A DNA stretch of 64,000 nucleotides from Jeotgalicoccus aerolatus (GCF_014635205.1 NZ_BMCN01000003.1:62001-126000), one strand, 5' to 3'; shown: positions 29,651 to 38,052, counted from the first letter of the stretch. Notes: generated from the sequence alone by a model not told the origin. Translations and numbers: made by a program.

Positions 29651-30373
29651 TTATAAGTCTGAGCTTTCGATTCCTTTTCTGAATACCGATACTTCTGCCG
29701 GCGTCATCGGCGCTAAATGACCGTGGATATAAGTCTCGTAAGGGATGCTTTCCGCGGTTTTTATATAGCTGTAAAATTTATTTTGATCATAGCCGCCGTC
29801 CAGTTTGTAAAAATCACCCGTGTCGGCGTCGCCGGCGAAGAGTACTTTATCTTCAGGGATGAAAATCACCGCGCCGTCTTCTGAATGCGGATTTTCGACC
29901 GGCGTCACTTCGATTGTAATATTCCCCAGGTTCAAGGTCAGGTCGCCGCTGAATTCGACGTCAGCTTGAACGACTTTAATTTCCGAAATATCCTCGTACT
30001 CTATTTTCATATGGGTATGACAGAATTCGCATTCTGCACCGGATTTAAGGCGTTCAGCCATGGCCGCTTCAGTCCATTCCCATGCAGTGAGTTCTTTTAG
30101 AATACCGTTAGTTGTCGTATGAGTTATCGTCGTGCCGGAAAATGCATGCATGCCGAAAGTGTGATCCCAGTGCCAGTGGGTAATGAGCGCTAGTTTCGGT
30201 TCCGGAAGACCCGCTGTTTTAATCGCATCGAGCATCGTTTCAAGATGCGATTTTGAGTTGCCGGCATCGATAAGGACGCTAAAATTGTCGCCGTGAACAT
30301 AGCCGAGATTCGGCCGGTCCCGGTCACTGTCAAACGGCAGTATGTAAACGTTCGGTGATACTTGTGTCAGCAT
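29651..30373 (-). CDS. MBL-fold metallo-hydrolase
   Basis: The 240 aa product is a metallo-beta-lactamase-fold hydrolase with the zinc-binding THWHWDHTFG (about residue 65), a His in NPHSEDG, the Asp in LFAGDADTG, and a final His in YIHGHLAP. A CEFCHTH segment in the insert may add a metal site or be structural. The exact substrate is unknown; thioesters, lactones and phosphoesters are usual in the family. GGAGAA lies before the ATG. Transcription runs toward the small PLDc_N gene. Confidence 0.85.
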   Translation of the reverse strand: MLTQVSPNVYILPFDSDRDRPNLGYVHGDNFSVLIDAGNSKSHLETMLDAIKTAGLPEPKLALITHWHWDHTFGMHAFSGTTITHTTTNGILKELTAWEWTEAAMAERLKSGAECEFCHTHMKIEYEDISEIKVVQADVEFSGDLTLNLGNITIEVTPVENPHSEDGAVIFIPEDKVLFAGDADTGDFYKLDGGYDQNKFYSYIKTAESIPYETYIHGHLAPMTPAEVSVFRKGIESSDL

Positions 30374-30395
30374 AGCTATTCTCCTTTAAACAGTT

Positions 30396-30436
30396 AAAAA
30401 CCACTTAACATTAATCATGTCAGGTGGTTTTTTAAT
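30396..30436. terminator. Terminator after the 39-residue gene
   Basis: AAAAACCAC (30396-30404) pairs with GTGGTTTTTT (30424-30433), with an inner AACAT/ATGT pairing. It follows the small - strand gene at 30439 and has T runs on either side. Confidence 0.7.
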
Positions 30437-30438
30437 TT

Positions 30439-30558
30439 TTATTTTCTTTTCTTCCCTTTTGAAGTGCTGCTGTTATCTTTATTAAGGAATTTTTGAACCA
30501 CTTTATTGATTACAATTGGCGCTATGAAAATAGCTGCGCGTTTCAGTAAACGTCCCAT
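30439..30558 (-). CDS. 39-residue basic membrane-associated peptide
   Basis: A short frame reads MGRLLKRAAIFIAPIVINKV, followed by VQKFLNKDNSSTSKGKKRK and a stop. GGAGG sits 7 bases before the ATG, and a terminator follows directly, so it has the make-up of a genuine gene. The N-terminal half is an amphipathic or membrane-inserting helix and the tail is strongly basic. No family is recognised. It lies upstream of the MBL gene on the same strand but is separated from it by a terminator. Confidence 0.6.
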   Translation of the reverse strand: MGRLLKRAAIFIAPIVINKVVQKFLNKDNSSTSKGKKRK

Positions 30559-30583
30559 GAATTTTCCTCCTAATCGGTAGATA

Positions 30584-30595
30584 GTTATATATAAC
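30584..30595. promoter_or_regulatory. GTTATATATAAC palindrome upstream of the 39-residue gene
   Basis: A perfect 12-base palindrome built from the same GTTATATA/TATATAAC half-sites as the GntR operator at 25512-25543. It lies 26-37 bp before the small gene start on the - strand, where a promoter would be expected. Confidence 0.3.
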
Positions 30596-30749
30596 CATTA
30601 TCTCATAAAATAAAACCAGGACGGTAGAAAAGAGTGCTGGGAACGGTGTTTACAAATTAATACAGAAATGAATCTACTTGTGTAATATTACCAGCAATTT
30701 TACGAAAATTGTATTTACATGACTTTTTTAAAAGGAAATCGCCGATTTG

Positions 30750-30763
30750 CCCTATATATAGGG
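30750..30763. promoter_or_regulatory. CCCTATATATAGGG palindrome before the NERD gene
   Basis: A perfect 14-base palindrome lies 31-44 bp before the NERD gene start and its TATATA core could serve as a -10 element. It may be an operator; no regulator gene is adjacent. Confidence 0.4.
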
Positions 30764-30794
30764 TAGAGGGATTTTTATTTCAGGAGGAAAAGTT

Positions 30795-31781
30795 ATGTTT
30801 TTAAATAATCGTCAACCGCCGAAAGCCTTGCTGTACTATAACGCACTGTCTCTTAGGAGCCCTTTATCGTCTGAAGAAAATTACGCATTTATAACACTTC
30901 AAAAAGGATACGAGGGTGAATGTCTATACGATAAAATACTCGATGACAGCGGGCACGAGAATATTTATGTGCTGCGTGATCTTTATCTGCCTATGGGAAA
31001 AACCGTTGCTCAATACGACAGTATTATTGTGACGGGAGATCATGTGGCGGTGAATGAGATTAAAAATATTTCTGGAGATTATCGCTTTGAAAATGGCAAC
31101 TGGTATAAAGCGAATCGTGAATTGCCTGATAATGCCTTTGCTCAGCTGAGCAGAGCGAAAAGCCGGCTGAAGAAGATGAGAAATGACTGCCAGCTGGATT
31201 TTGAAGTGGCAGGGAATTTGATATTTCCAAATGACGATTTCCGGCTCGCGACTGAAAATAACTATGTTTTAAAAGAAGCTGTCTTACGAAATCAAATGAG
31301 AAAATACTTTAGGGAGATGAACGAGACCGTGCGAAGCGATAAAGCACTGCATATCGCCCAGGAAATACTGCAGCGGGCTGTCGAAAACCCATATTTTACT
31401 GAAACAGCAGATCTGTTTAACATTCGTAGGGGACTGTATTGCGGACACTGTAAAGGCTTTGATTTGAAGAAAGGACGTTTTCAAATGATCTGCACGCGTT
31501 GCGGATCTGTAGAAAGTAATGAAACCAGTTTGTTAAGAGCGATGGGAGATTTCGAGATACTGTTTGGAGACATCCCGATGACAAGATCTGCTTTATTGTA
31601 TTTTATCGACTATCAGGTGAGCAAGACAACGGTTTATCGAATAATGAAAAAGCATTGTGAGTTCATTGCTCAAGGGAAAAAATCGGAATATAAACTTAAA
31701 AGTAAAAACGTTGAAGAATTAATCAATCAAATTAGAGAAAATCAGCGTTATAAAGACAAAGGTATAGGAATTCGAATATAA
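30795..31781 (+). CDS. NERD-domain protein with zinc-ribbon
   Basis: The 328 aa product starts with a nuclease-related (NERD) domain: GYEGECLYDKIL, then NIYVLRDLYL, and IIVTGDHVAVNEIKNISGDY, which contains the acidic and lysine residues of the nuclease-like fold (about residues 35-105). A zinc-ribbon CGHC...CTRCG follows at about residues 216-236, and the C-terminal 90 residues are basic and helical, perhaps DNA-binding. AGGAGG precedes the ATG. NERD proteins are thought to process nucleic acid, but the role is unproven. Monocistronic, followed by the repeat array. Confidence 0.75.
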   Translation: MFLNNRQPPKALLYYNALSLRSPLSSEENYAFITLQKGYEGECLYDKILDDSGHENIYVLRDLYLPMGKTVAQYDSIIVTGDHVAVNEIKNISGDYRFENGNWYKANRELPDNAFAQLSRAKSRLKKMRNDCQLDFEVAGNLIFPNDDFRLATENNYVLKEAVLRNQMRKYFREMNETVRSDKALHIAQEILQRAVENPYFTETADLFNIRRGLYCGHCKGFDLKKGRFQMICTRCGSVESNETSLLRAMGDFEILFGDIPMTRSALLYFIDYQVSKTTVYRIMKKHCEFIAQGKKSEYKLKSKNVEELINQIRENQRYKDKGIGIRI

Positions 31782-31819
31782 TGTTGAAGGATCGCAGCTC
31801 GTTTGCGGTGGAAATGTGT

Positions 31820-32147
31820 TTGGAGTTCAATGAGCGTGTCTCATTGGAATGTAAATGTGTTTGGAGTTCAATGAGCGTGTCTCATTGGAACGTAAATGGG
31901 CTTGGAGTTCAACGAGCTGTTCTCATTGGAATGTAAATGTGTTTGGAGTTCAATGAGCGTGTTTCATTGGAACGTAAATGGGCTTGGAGTTCAATGAGCG
32001 AGTTTCATTGGAATGTAAATGAGCTTGTGTTTCAATGAGCTGTTCTCATTGGAACGTAAATGGGCTTGGAGTTCAATGAGCCCCCCTCATTGGAACGCAT
32101 ACGGGTTTGGAGTTCAATGAGCCACCCTCATTGGAACGGAGCATGGA
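31820..32147 (+). repeat. Eight-unit 41-bp tandem hairpin repeat
   Basis: Units start at 31820, 31861, 31902, 31943, 31984, 32025, 32066 and 32107, exactly 41 bp apart. Each begins TTGGAGTTCAATGAG (unit 6 varies) and contains AATGAG, a five-base loop and CTCATT (or TTCATT), so each can fold into a hairpin; the linker is GGAAYGTAAATGNGNT. The loops differ (CGTGT, CTGTT, CGAGT, CCCCC, CCACC). A partial unit precedes the array and a degraded one follows it. The array fills the gap between the convergent NERD and hemQ genes. It has no unique spacers and contains no gene. Confidence 0.95.
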
Positions 32148-32176
32148 AATAGAGTCCGATGAACACCCGCCACCCA

Positions 32177-32206
32177 CAAAAAAACAGCCCCCTGATCCAG
32201 GGGGCC
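32177..32206 (-). terminator. Terminator after hemQ
   Basis: GCCCCCTG (32187-32194) and CAGGGGGC (32198-32205) form a perfect stem with a 3-base loop; on the - strand it is followed by TG and then seven T. Confidence 0.9.
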
Positions 32207-32213
32207 GTGAAAG

Positions 32214-32963
32214 TTATCCGAAATAGTCCGCAACTGCGTCGTTTGGTATGTGTCCGCCGACGTAGAAGTCGCCGAAGACGCCGTAGCGTGCGCTTGTTTC
32301 ATCGAAACGCATTTCGTAAATGATTTTTTTGAATTCGAGCATGTCGTCTGACAGTAAAGTGACTGCCCATTCGTATTTGTCGAGGCCTTGTGAGCCTGTG
32401 ATGTACTGTTTGATTTTGCCGGCGTATTTGCGGCCAATCATACCGTGGTCACGCATTAACTGTTTGCGTTCTTCCATCGGCAGCATGTACCAGTTGTCAT
32501 CAAGGTCGCGTTTTTTATCCATCGGATAGAAACAGATGTATTTAGATTTTTCCAGTGAAGGATATAATCTCTGCTGAATGTGTGGAATTTCCATCATTTC
32601 TTCAGGTGTCTTGTTGCCGCCGAGGTAGCTGCTCATTTCAATGATTGAAACGTATGAGTATGTTGAAATTAAGTAATCGCTGATTGCCAGCTTATTAATT
32701 TCAAGTTCAAGGTTGATTAACTCATCTGCAGTTGGACGGAGCAGCCAGAAAATGATGTCCGCCTTATGGCCCATAATGTTGTAAAACGCATAGTCACCCT
32801 CGTGTTTCTCATGCACTGCCTGCTGGCGGTCTAAAAATGCCTGCAGTTCTGTTGTTAAAGCGTCTCTTTCATCTTTGTCCAGCACACGCAAACCTGCCCA
32901 GTCTACGCTGTAAAGCAGGTGTAAGCTGTACCAGCCGTCTATTGTACTTACCGGTTCACTCAT
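32214..32963 (-). CDS. hemQ: Coproheme decarboxylase HemQ (ChdC)
   Basis: HemQ decarboxylates coproheme to heme b using hydrogen peroxide, the last step of the Gram-positive heme pathway. The start is ATG 32963 with GGGAGAG upstream; an ATG eight codons earlier lacks a binding site. The 249 aa product has a chlorite dismutase-like fold. It shows the catalytic Tyr in [10 protein letters not shown] (about residue 145), the proximal heme His in [14 protein letters not shown] and the C-terminal [12 protein letters not shown]. It lies beside pta as in Staphylococcus, transcribed divergently from it. Confidence 0.93.
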   Translation of the reverse strand: MSEPVSTIDGWYSLHLLYSVDWAGLRVLDKDERDALTTELQAFLDRQQAVHEKHEGDYAFYNIMGHKADIIFWLLRPTADELINLELEINKLAISDYLISTYSYVSIIEMSSYLGGNKTPEEMMEIPHIQQRLYPSLEKSKYICFYPMDKKRDLDDNWYMLPMEERKQLMRDHGMIGRKYAGKIKQYITGSQGLDKYEWAVTLLSDDMLEFKKIIYEMRFDETSARYGVFGDFYVGGHIPNDAVADYFG

Positions 32964-33007
32964 CTTACTCTCTCCCTTTTCATTCATTACTACTATTTTA
33001 GACCTAT

Positions 33008-33021
33008 GGAAAACGTTTTAA
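33008..33021 (+). promoter_or_regulatory. Candidate CcpA (cre) site upstream of pta
   Basis: GGAAAACGTTTTAA matches the palindromic cre form TGAAAACGTTTTCA at 12 of 14 positions. Its centre is about 55 bp before the predicted transcription start of pta, upstream of the -35 element. That is the position at which CcpA activates pta and ackA in Bacillus. Confidence 0.55.
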
Positions 33022-33033
33022 CAAGAGATTCTA

Positions 33034-33062
33034 TTTAAAAGATGTGACAAAACACGTATAAT
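33034..33062 (+). promoter_or_regulatory. Promoter of pta
   Basis: TTTAAA (33034-33039), a 17-base spacer and a perfect TATAAT (33057-33062) lie about 32 bp before the pta start. Confidence 0.65.
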
Positions 33063-33094
33063 ATACTTAAAGTATAGTAGCCAAGGAGGATATA

Positions 33095-34084
33095 ATGAGT
33101 AAATTCATTACAGATCTTAAAAATAATTTAAATGGTGAAAATATAAAAATTGTATTTCCTGAAGGAACCGATAAAAGAATCCTGACTGCTGCAGCTGAAC
33201 ATTTAAAACACGATTACGTACATCCGATTGTAATTGGCGATGCGGATGCCGTTCAAAAAGTTGCAGATGAAGAGAATATTAATATAGACGGGCTTGAAAT
33301 TTTAAACCCAAAAACGTCCAGCCTAAGCCAGCAGCTGGCGGTTGATTTCTGTGAAGTCAGACAAGGCAAAGTCACACAGGAGCAGGCTGAAGATATTATT
33401 GAAAATGTGAATTATTTTGGAACAATGCTCGTACATACCGGCTATGCCGACGGTCTGGTTTCAGGCGCGATGCACTCTACACCGGATACGGTGCGCCCGG
33501 CGCTTCAAATTATTAAAACTAAAGAAGGCGTGTCGAAAACGAGCGGTATTTTCTTTATGCGCCGCGGCGATGAGCTTTACGTCATGGGAGATTGCGCAAT
33601 TAATCCGACATTGACCGCTGAAGAACTTGCGGAAGTGGCTGTCGAAACAGCGAAAACGACGATGAGTTTTGGCATTACCCCCCGCGTTGCCCTGCTCAGC
33701 TTTTCTTCAAAAGGATCAGCGAAAACAGAAGAAGCAGAAAAAGTGCGCCTGGCAACAGAATACGCACAAGATAAACTCCCGGACGCTTTAATCGATGGAG
33801 AATTACAGTTTGACGCAGCTTTTGTACCAAGTGTTGCAGAGAAAAAATCTCCAAATTCACCGCTTGAAGGCCAGGCGAATGTCTTTATCTTCCCATCGCT
33901 TGAAGCGGGTAATATCGGCTATAAAATTGCCCAGCGTCTCGGCGGCTTCGAAGCGTACGGCCCGATTTTACAAGGCTTGAATAAGCCGGTAAACGACTTG
34001 TCACGCGGTACGACGACTGAAGAAGTGTACAACCTTGCTTTATTCACAGCAACGCAGGTGATGGCGAATCGTCATGACAGCTGA
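33095..34084 (+). CDS. pta: Phosphate acetyltransferase
   Basis: Pta interconverts acetyl-CoA and acetyl phosphate for overflow metabolism to acetate. The 329 aa product is the short single-domain (EutD/Pta) form. It shows IVFPEGTDKRIL at the start, SGAMHSTPDTVRPALQII in the middle, and SSKGSAKTEEAEKV and ANVFIFPSLEAGNIGYK toward the end, all family signatures. AAGGAGG precedes the ATG. It overlaps lipL by 11 bp, the same pair as in Staphylococcus. Confidence 0.95.
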   Translation: MSKFITDLKNNLNGENIKIVFPEGTDKRILTAAAEHLKHDYVHPIVIGDADAVQKVADEENINIDGLEILNPKTSSLSQQLAVDFCEVRQGKVTQEQAEDIIENVNYFGTMLVHTGYADGLVSGAMHSTPDTVRPALQIIKTKEGVSKTSGIFFMRRGDELYVMGDCAINPTLTAEELAEVAVETAKTTMSFGITPRVALLSFSSKGSAKTEEAEKVRLATEYAQDKLPDALIDGELQFDAAFVPSVAEKKSPNSPLEGQANVFIFPSLEAGNIGYKIAQRLGGFEAYGPILQGLNKPVNDLSRGTTTEEVYNLALFTATQVMANRHDS

Positions 34085-34889
34085 AATATTTAAAGGACCG
34101 GTGCAGGTGATCGATAAAAGACAGACGGAAAACCCGCTCGAATCTTTTGCTTTCGATGACTTTTTACAGCATCAGATCAGTGAGGATCACATACCGAAAG
34201 TGCGGTTTTGGGTGCATTCACCGTACATTATATTGGGGCTCCAGGATGCACGTCTGCCGTCTTTAACGTACGGTCTCGATTACATCAACGATGCAGGTTT
34301 TAATTATATCGTCAGAAACAGCGGCGGCTTAGGCGTCGTACTGGATGAAGGTGTCTTGAATATCTCTTTAATACTGCCTAAAGCAGATTTCCAGTATATT
34401 GAAAATGGTTATGATATCATGACTATGTTAGTGAAAAAAATGTTTCCTGAAGGACATATTGAAGCGTATGAAATTACTGAGAGCTATTGTCCAGGCACTT
34501 ACGACCTGAGTATTAGCGGCAAAAAATTTGCGGGTATATCTCAGCGGCGTATAAAGGACGGCGTCGCGGTACAAATTTATTTGAGCGTCACTGGAAGCGG
34601 CGCGAAGCGTGCGCAAATGATGAAGGAATTTTATCGGGATGCCAATGCGCTGCTCAGCGAGAAATTTTCTTATCCTAATATTAATCCGGATAAAATGGCG
34701 TCGCTGAATGAGCTGCTCGGTATGGACTTATCCATAGAGCAGGTTGAGGAACGGACGCTGAACGCACTTCGGTCAATGGGCGCAGAACTTGAGACCTTCC
34801 CGGTGCTGGATAATGAACAGGCGCTGCAGTACGCACAATTTTTACGAAACATTGAAGCGCGTAACCGGAAATACGTATCGTTTGATTGA
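34074..34889 (+). CDS. lipL: Octanoyl-[GcvH]:protein N-octanoyltransferase
   Basis: LipL moves octanoyl or lipoyl groups from GcvH to E2 subunits of the ketoacid dehydrogenases. The 271 aa product belongs to the BPL/LplA fold and shows VRNSGGLGVVLDEGVLNIS, the catalytic Cys in ESYCPGTYDLSISGKKFAG and the QRRIKDG loop. It directly follows pta with an 11-bp overlap, as lipL does in Staphylococcus. The start at 34074 lacks a strong binding site, so coupling to pta is likely. LplA or LipM cannot be fully excluded. Confidence 0.85.
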   Translation: MTAEIFKGPVQVIDKRQTENPLESFAFDDFLQHQISEDHIPKVRFWVHSPYIILGLQDARLPSLTYGLDYINDAGFNYIVRNSGGLGVVLDEGVLNISLILPKADFQYIENGYDIMTMLVKKMFPEGHIEAYEITESYCPGTYDLSISGKKFAGISQRRIKDGVAVQIYLSVTGSGAKRAQMMKEFYRDANALLSEKFSYPNINPDKMASLNELLGMDLSIEQVEERTLNALRSMGAELETFPVLDNEQALQYAQFLRNIEARNRKYVSFD

Positions 34890-34914
34890 CCAGTATACTG
34901 CATACTGGTTTTTT
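34889..34914 (+). terminator. Terminator after lipL
   Basis: CCAGTAT (34890-34896) pairs with ATACTGG (34902-34908), followed by six T. It begins at the lipL stop codon. Confidence 0.85.
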
Positions 34915-34938
34915 AATTTTGAAGAAAGAAGTAATAAC

Positions 34939-36117
34939 ATGGCAACAAGTGCTTATGCACCGAAAATTTGGACAAAAGAATTTATCGCAATTTTTGCTTT
35001 CCATTTCGTCTTAATGGGGGCAATGTATTCTACTTTAGTTACAGTGGGGAACTACACCATTGAAAAATATGATGTCAACCCGAGTATCGCAGGCTTTGCT
35101 GCGAGCATATTTATCGTTGGTGTTTTGATCGGCCGGGGTGTTACCGGATATCAGATTAACCATCTCGGCGCCCGGAAGATTATGATGAGCGGCACAGTAC
35201 TTTATTTCTTAACTTATATTTTATATTTCTTTGATTTCGGCCTGACATTTTTAATTGTGACGCGTTTGTTAAACGGCTTTGCAACAGGAATGATCAGCAC
35301 AGCTTTAAACACGCTGGCGACCATTTCAGTACCAGAAGAGCGCCGGGGCGAAGGAATTAGCTACTTCAGTTTAAGTATGGTTGTGGCCAGTGCGGTCGGA
35401 CCGTTCATTGCATTTTTACTCCTCGAACATATCTCTTTTGAAACGATGCTGATTTACGTTGGTATATTAATGCTGATCGTTATTTTAATGATTCCGCTAA
35501 TTAAAATTAATAATGTGACAAAAGAAACAGCAGTCAAACCCGAAAAATTTGTACTGATCGAAAAAAATTCACTCAGGATGCTCATGCCTATTTTCTTAAT
35601 GGGGTTAGCATATTCCAGTGTCCTGTCCTTTTTAAATACTTATGCGATTGAAATTGACGTGGTAACAGCTGCCAGCTTCTTCTTTATTGTGTATGCAGCA
35701 GCGGTGCTGTCCACTCGTCCGTTTACAGGACGTCTTATCGACCAAAAAGGTCCGAACGTGGTGATTTACCCGACCTTTATCATTATGGCGATTGGATTTT
35801 ATTTACTCGGCAGCACAACGAGCGGTATTGTTATATTAATCGCAGGCTTTATAATTGGTCTCGGTTTTGGGAACTTCCAGTCGGCAGCTCAGATTATTTG
35901 TGTGAATGTGGCGCCGAAAGAAAATGTCGGTCTCGCAACATCGACATTTTTCATTATTTTAGAAATCGGTCTTGGTTTCGGTCCGGTAATACTCGGTCTG
36001 GCAATCCCGTTTACAGGATACGGCGGCATGTACTTATGGCTGATTGTACCGATTATTCTGGCAGGTATTTTCTACCTCTTGATGGTTGGAAAACGCGGTT
36101 CAAAATCTATGCAGTAA
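34939..36117 (+). CDS. Major facilitator superfamily transporter
   Basis: The 392 aa protein has twelve predicted membrane helices and the MFS loop motif, here GRGVTGYQINHLGARKIM between helices 2 and 3, with a second copy GRLIDQKGPNVVIYP in the C-terminal half. The start is ATG 34939 (MATSAYAPKIW); the same frame is open upstream, but that stretch lies inside lipL. The binding site AAAGAAG is weak. The substrate is unknown; drug or metabolite efflux is the usual guess. Single gene with its own terminator. Confidence 0.8.
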   Translation: MATSAYAPKIWTKEFIAIFAFHFVLMGAMYSTLVTVGNYTIEKYDVNPSIAGFAASIFIVGVLIGRGVTGYQINHLGARKIMMSGTVLYFLTYILYFFDFGLTFLIVTRLLNGFATGMISTALNTLATISVPEERRGEGISYFSLSMVVASAVGPFIAFLLLEHISFETMLIYVGILMLIVILMIPLIKINNVTKETAVKPEKFVLIEKNSLRMLMPIFLMGLAYSSVLSFLNTYAIEIDVVTAASFFFIVYAAAVLSTRPFTGRLIDQKGPNVVIYPTFIIMAIGFYLLGSTTSGIVILIAGFIIGLGFGNFQSAAQIICVNVAPKENVGLATSTFFIILEIGLGFGPVILGLAIPFTGYGGMYLWLIVPIILAGIFYLLMVGKRGSKSMQ

Positions 36118-36127
36118 ACTTAAACTA

Positions 36128-36153
36128 AACAGTCGGCCGAGCCGGCTGTTTTA
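36128..36153 (+). terminator. Terminator after the MFS gene
   Basis: AAACAGTCGGC and GCCGGCTGTTTT form a short GC-rich hairpin with a CGA loop followed by TTTTAT. Confidence 0.8.
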
Positions 36154-36188
36154 TGATATTATTGGGGTGTTAAGGGAGGCGTAAAAGC

Positions 36189-37490
36189 GTGACGATGAGT
36201 GACTACGGCAAGAAACAATTACAGGAAGAAAAAGTCTTTAAAGATCCAGTTCACCGCTATGTCCATGTCCGCGACCAGGTCATTTGGGATTTGGTGAAAA
36301 CGAAAGAATTTCAGCGGCTTCGGAGAATTAAACAGCTCGGCACTTTATATTTAGCATTTCACAGTGCAGAGCATTCGCGTTTCAATCATTCGCTCGGCGT
36401 CTATGAAATTGTGAGGCGCATGATTGAAAACTTTGAAGCGTATCCTGAATGGAATAAAGATGACCGTCTGCTTGCCCTGTCTGCAGCTTTGCTGCATGAC
36501 CTCGGCCATGGACCGTTTTCACATACCTTTGAAGACATATTCCATACAGATCATGAAGAATATACTAAAAAAATAATTATAGAAGATACAGAAGTTAACG
36601 CAGTACTGTCAAAAGTATCGCCGGATTTCCCGCGTCAAGTGGCGGAAGTGATTAACAAAACCCATCCGAACAAATTGGTGATCAGTATGATCTCCAGTCA
36701 AATCGATGCAGACCGCATGGATTATCTGCAGCGGGATTCTTACTATACCGGCGTCAGTTACGGTACTTTTGATATGGAGCGCATTCTTCGTGTGATGCGC
36801 CCGTCTAAAGATGAAGTGCTGATTAAAGAAAGCGGCATGCACGCGGTGGAAGATTACTTAATGAGCCGCTATCAGATGTACTGGCAAGTCTACTTCCATC
36901 CAGTCTCCCGGGGCGGGGAAGTGATGCTGAACTTAGTCATGCAGCGGGCAAAGGCGTTGTATGAATCAAATTATGAGTTTAAGCAGCACCCGGCCTATCT
37001 CATCCCGTTTTTTAAAGAACATGTCACAGTCCATGATTACTTGCGCTTAGACGAGATGGTCGTGAATTTTTATCTGCAGGAATGGATTAACGAAGACGAT
37101 GAAATTCTGAGCGATTTAGCAGAACGCTTCGTCAACCGGGATCTGTTTAAATATTTACCATTCGACGGTTCGATTATTACTATTTCCGAGCTGAATGAGC
37201 TGTATAGTCAAGCGGGAATTGATCCCGATTATTATGTTTTCAGCGACAGTTATTCAGATCTGCCTTACGATTACGACCGACCCGGCCAGAACAGAAACCG
37301 GCGGCCGATACATCTGCTGCGGCCGAATGGCGACATTAGGGAAATTAGTTCCCAGTCGGCGATTATTCATTCGATTACAGGCATTCATCGTCTGGGTTCG
37401 AGATTGTATTATCCAAAAGAAAAAATACTCGCCATTAAAGATTTAAGTGTAAAAGCAGAAATTATTAACTTACTGAACGAACTCGATTAG
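36189..37490 (+). CDS. ywfO: HD-domain phosphohydrolase (YwfO-like)
   Basis: The 433 aa product is an HD-superfamily metal-dependent phosphohydrolase related to YwfO and bacterial dNTP triphosphohydrolases. Metal ligands are visible in HSRFNHSLGVYEI (about residue 60), in the HD pair LLHDLGHGPFSH (about residue 103), and in QIDADRMDYLQRDSYYTG (about residue 180). The start is GTG 36189, with AGGGAGG 9 bases upstream. It likely hydrolyses dNTPs; no operon partner supports another role. ywhD follows after 11 bp. Confidence 0.85.
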   Translation: MTMSDYGKKQLQEEKVFKDPVHRYVHVRDQVIWDLVKTKEFQRLRRIKQLGTLYLAFHSAEHSRFNHSLGVYEIVRRMIENFEAYPEWNKDDRLLALSAALLHDLGHGPFSHTFEDIFHTDHEEYTKKIIIEDTEVNAVLSKVSPDFPRQVAEVINKTHPNKLVISMISSQIDADRMDYLQRDSYYTGVSYGTFDMERILRVMRPSKDEVLIKESGMHAVEDYLMSRYQMYWQVYFHPVSRGGEVMLNLVMQRAKALYESNYEFKQHPAYLIPFFKEHVTVHDYLRLDEMVVNFYLQEWINEDDEILSDLAERFVNRDLFKYLPFDGSIITISELNELYSQAGIDPDYYVFSDSYSDLPYDYDRPGQNRNRRPIHLLRPNGDIREISSQSAIIHSITGIHRLGSRLYYPKEKILAIKDLSVKAEIINLLNELD

Positions 37491-37501
37491 GAGGCAGCAA
37501 T

Positions 37502-38011
37502 TTGGCTGATAAAAAACCTGGATTCCAATTCAATATTATAAAAAACGATCCGCTTGACGGACACAGAGGGCAGAACTTCGGCTCAATCAGTCTGGAGAAT
37601 ATCGCGCCCGTTTATATTAATATCGAGACTCAGGAAGCAGTGCTCGATATCGGCGGCCTGCACGGCAAAGCCGAAGTGGAAAAACGCGTGAAATGGATCA
37701 AAGATAAGACAGAAGCAGAAGGCCCGGATGCGAAAGAATATTTCCTCGTTTGGGTTGCTGTAGAACGTGCGGAAGAAGGTCCGATATATAACGGAGCCGG
37801 AGCGTGCTATTTAATGGTCAACAAAGAGAAACGACGGGGCTATAAAATGATGCATGAACACGTCAACAGTTTAGATGACGCGATGAAAGGCAGAATTAAG
37901 CTCGATGTTCTGGACGGCCAGTCAAAAGAAACATTGAAGCATTTCTTAATGAATCACAATGAAGAAATGTGGAAAATTTCACATGATATGCAGCAGGCGC
38001 TTGAAAACTAA
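37502..38011 (+). CDS. ywhD: YwhD family protein
   Basis: The 169 aa cytoplasmic protein belongs to the YwhD family, conserved in Bacillus and Staphylococcus with no known biochemical function. The start is TTG 37502, with AGGAGG 7 bases before it. The conserved core contains VYINIETQEAVLDIGGLHGK, and the tail is helical. It probably shares a transcript with ywfO. A weak hairpin, AAAAGA/TCTTTT, after the stop may end this transcript. Confidence 0.8.
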   Translation: MADKKPGFQFNIIKNDPLDGHRGQNFGSISLENIAPVYINIETQEAVLDIGGLHGKAEVEKRVKWIKDKTEAEGPDAKEYFLVWVAVERAEEGPIYNGAGACYLMVNKEKRRGYKMMHEHVNSLDDAMKGRIKLDVLDGQSKETLKHFLMNHNEEMWKISHDMQQALEN

Positions 38012-38052
38012 GATGAAAAGATATGTCTTTTTTGTGTCTTTTAGATTAGACA

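Noticed and set aside
31820-32147. CRISPR array
   Set aside because: The period is regular, but the whole 41-bp unit repeats; there are no unique 25-40 base spacers and no cas genes nearby.
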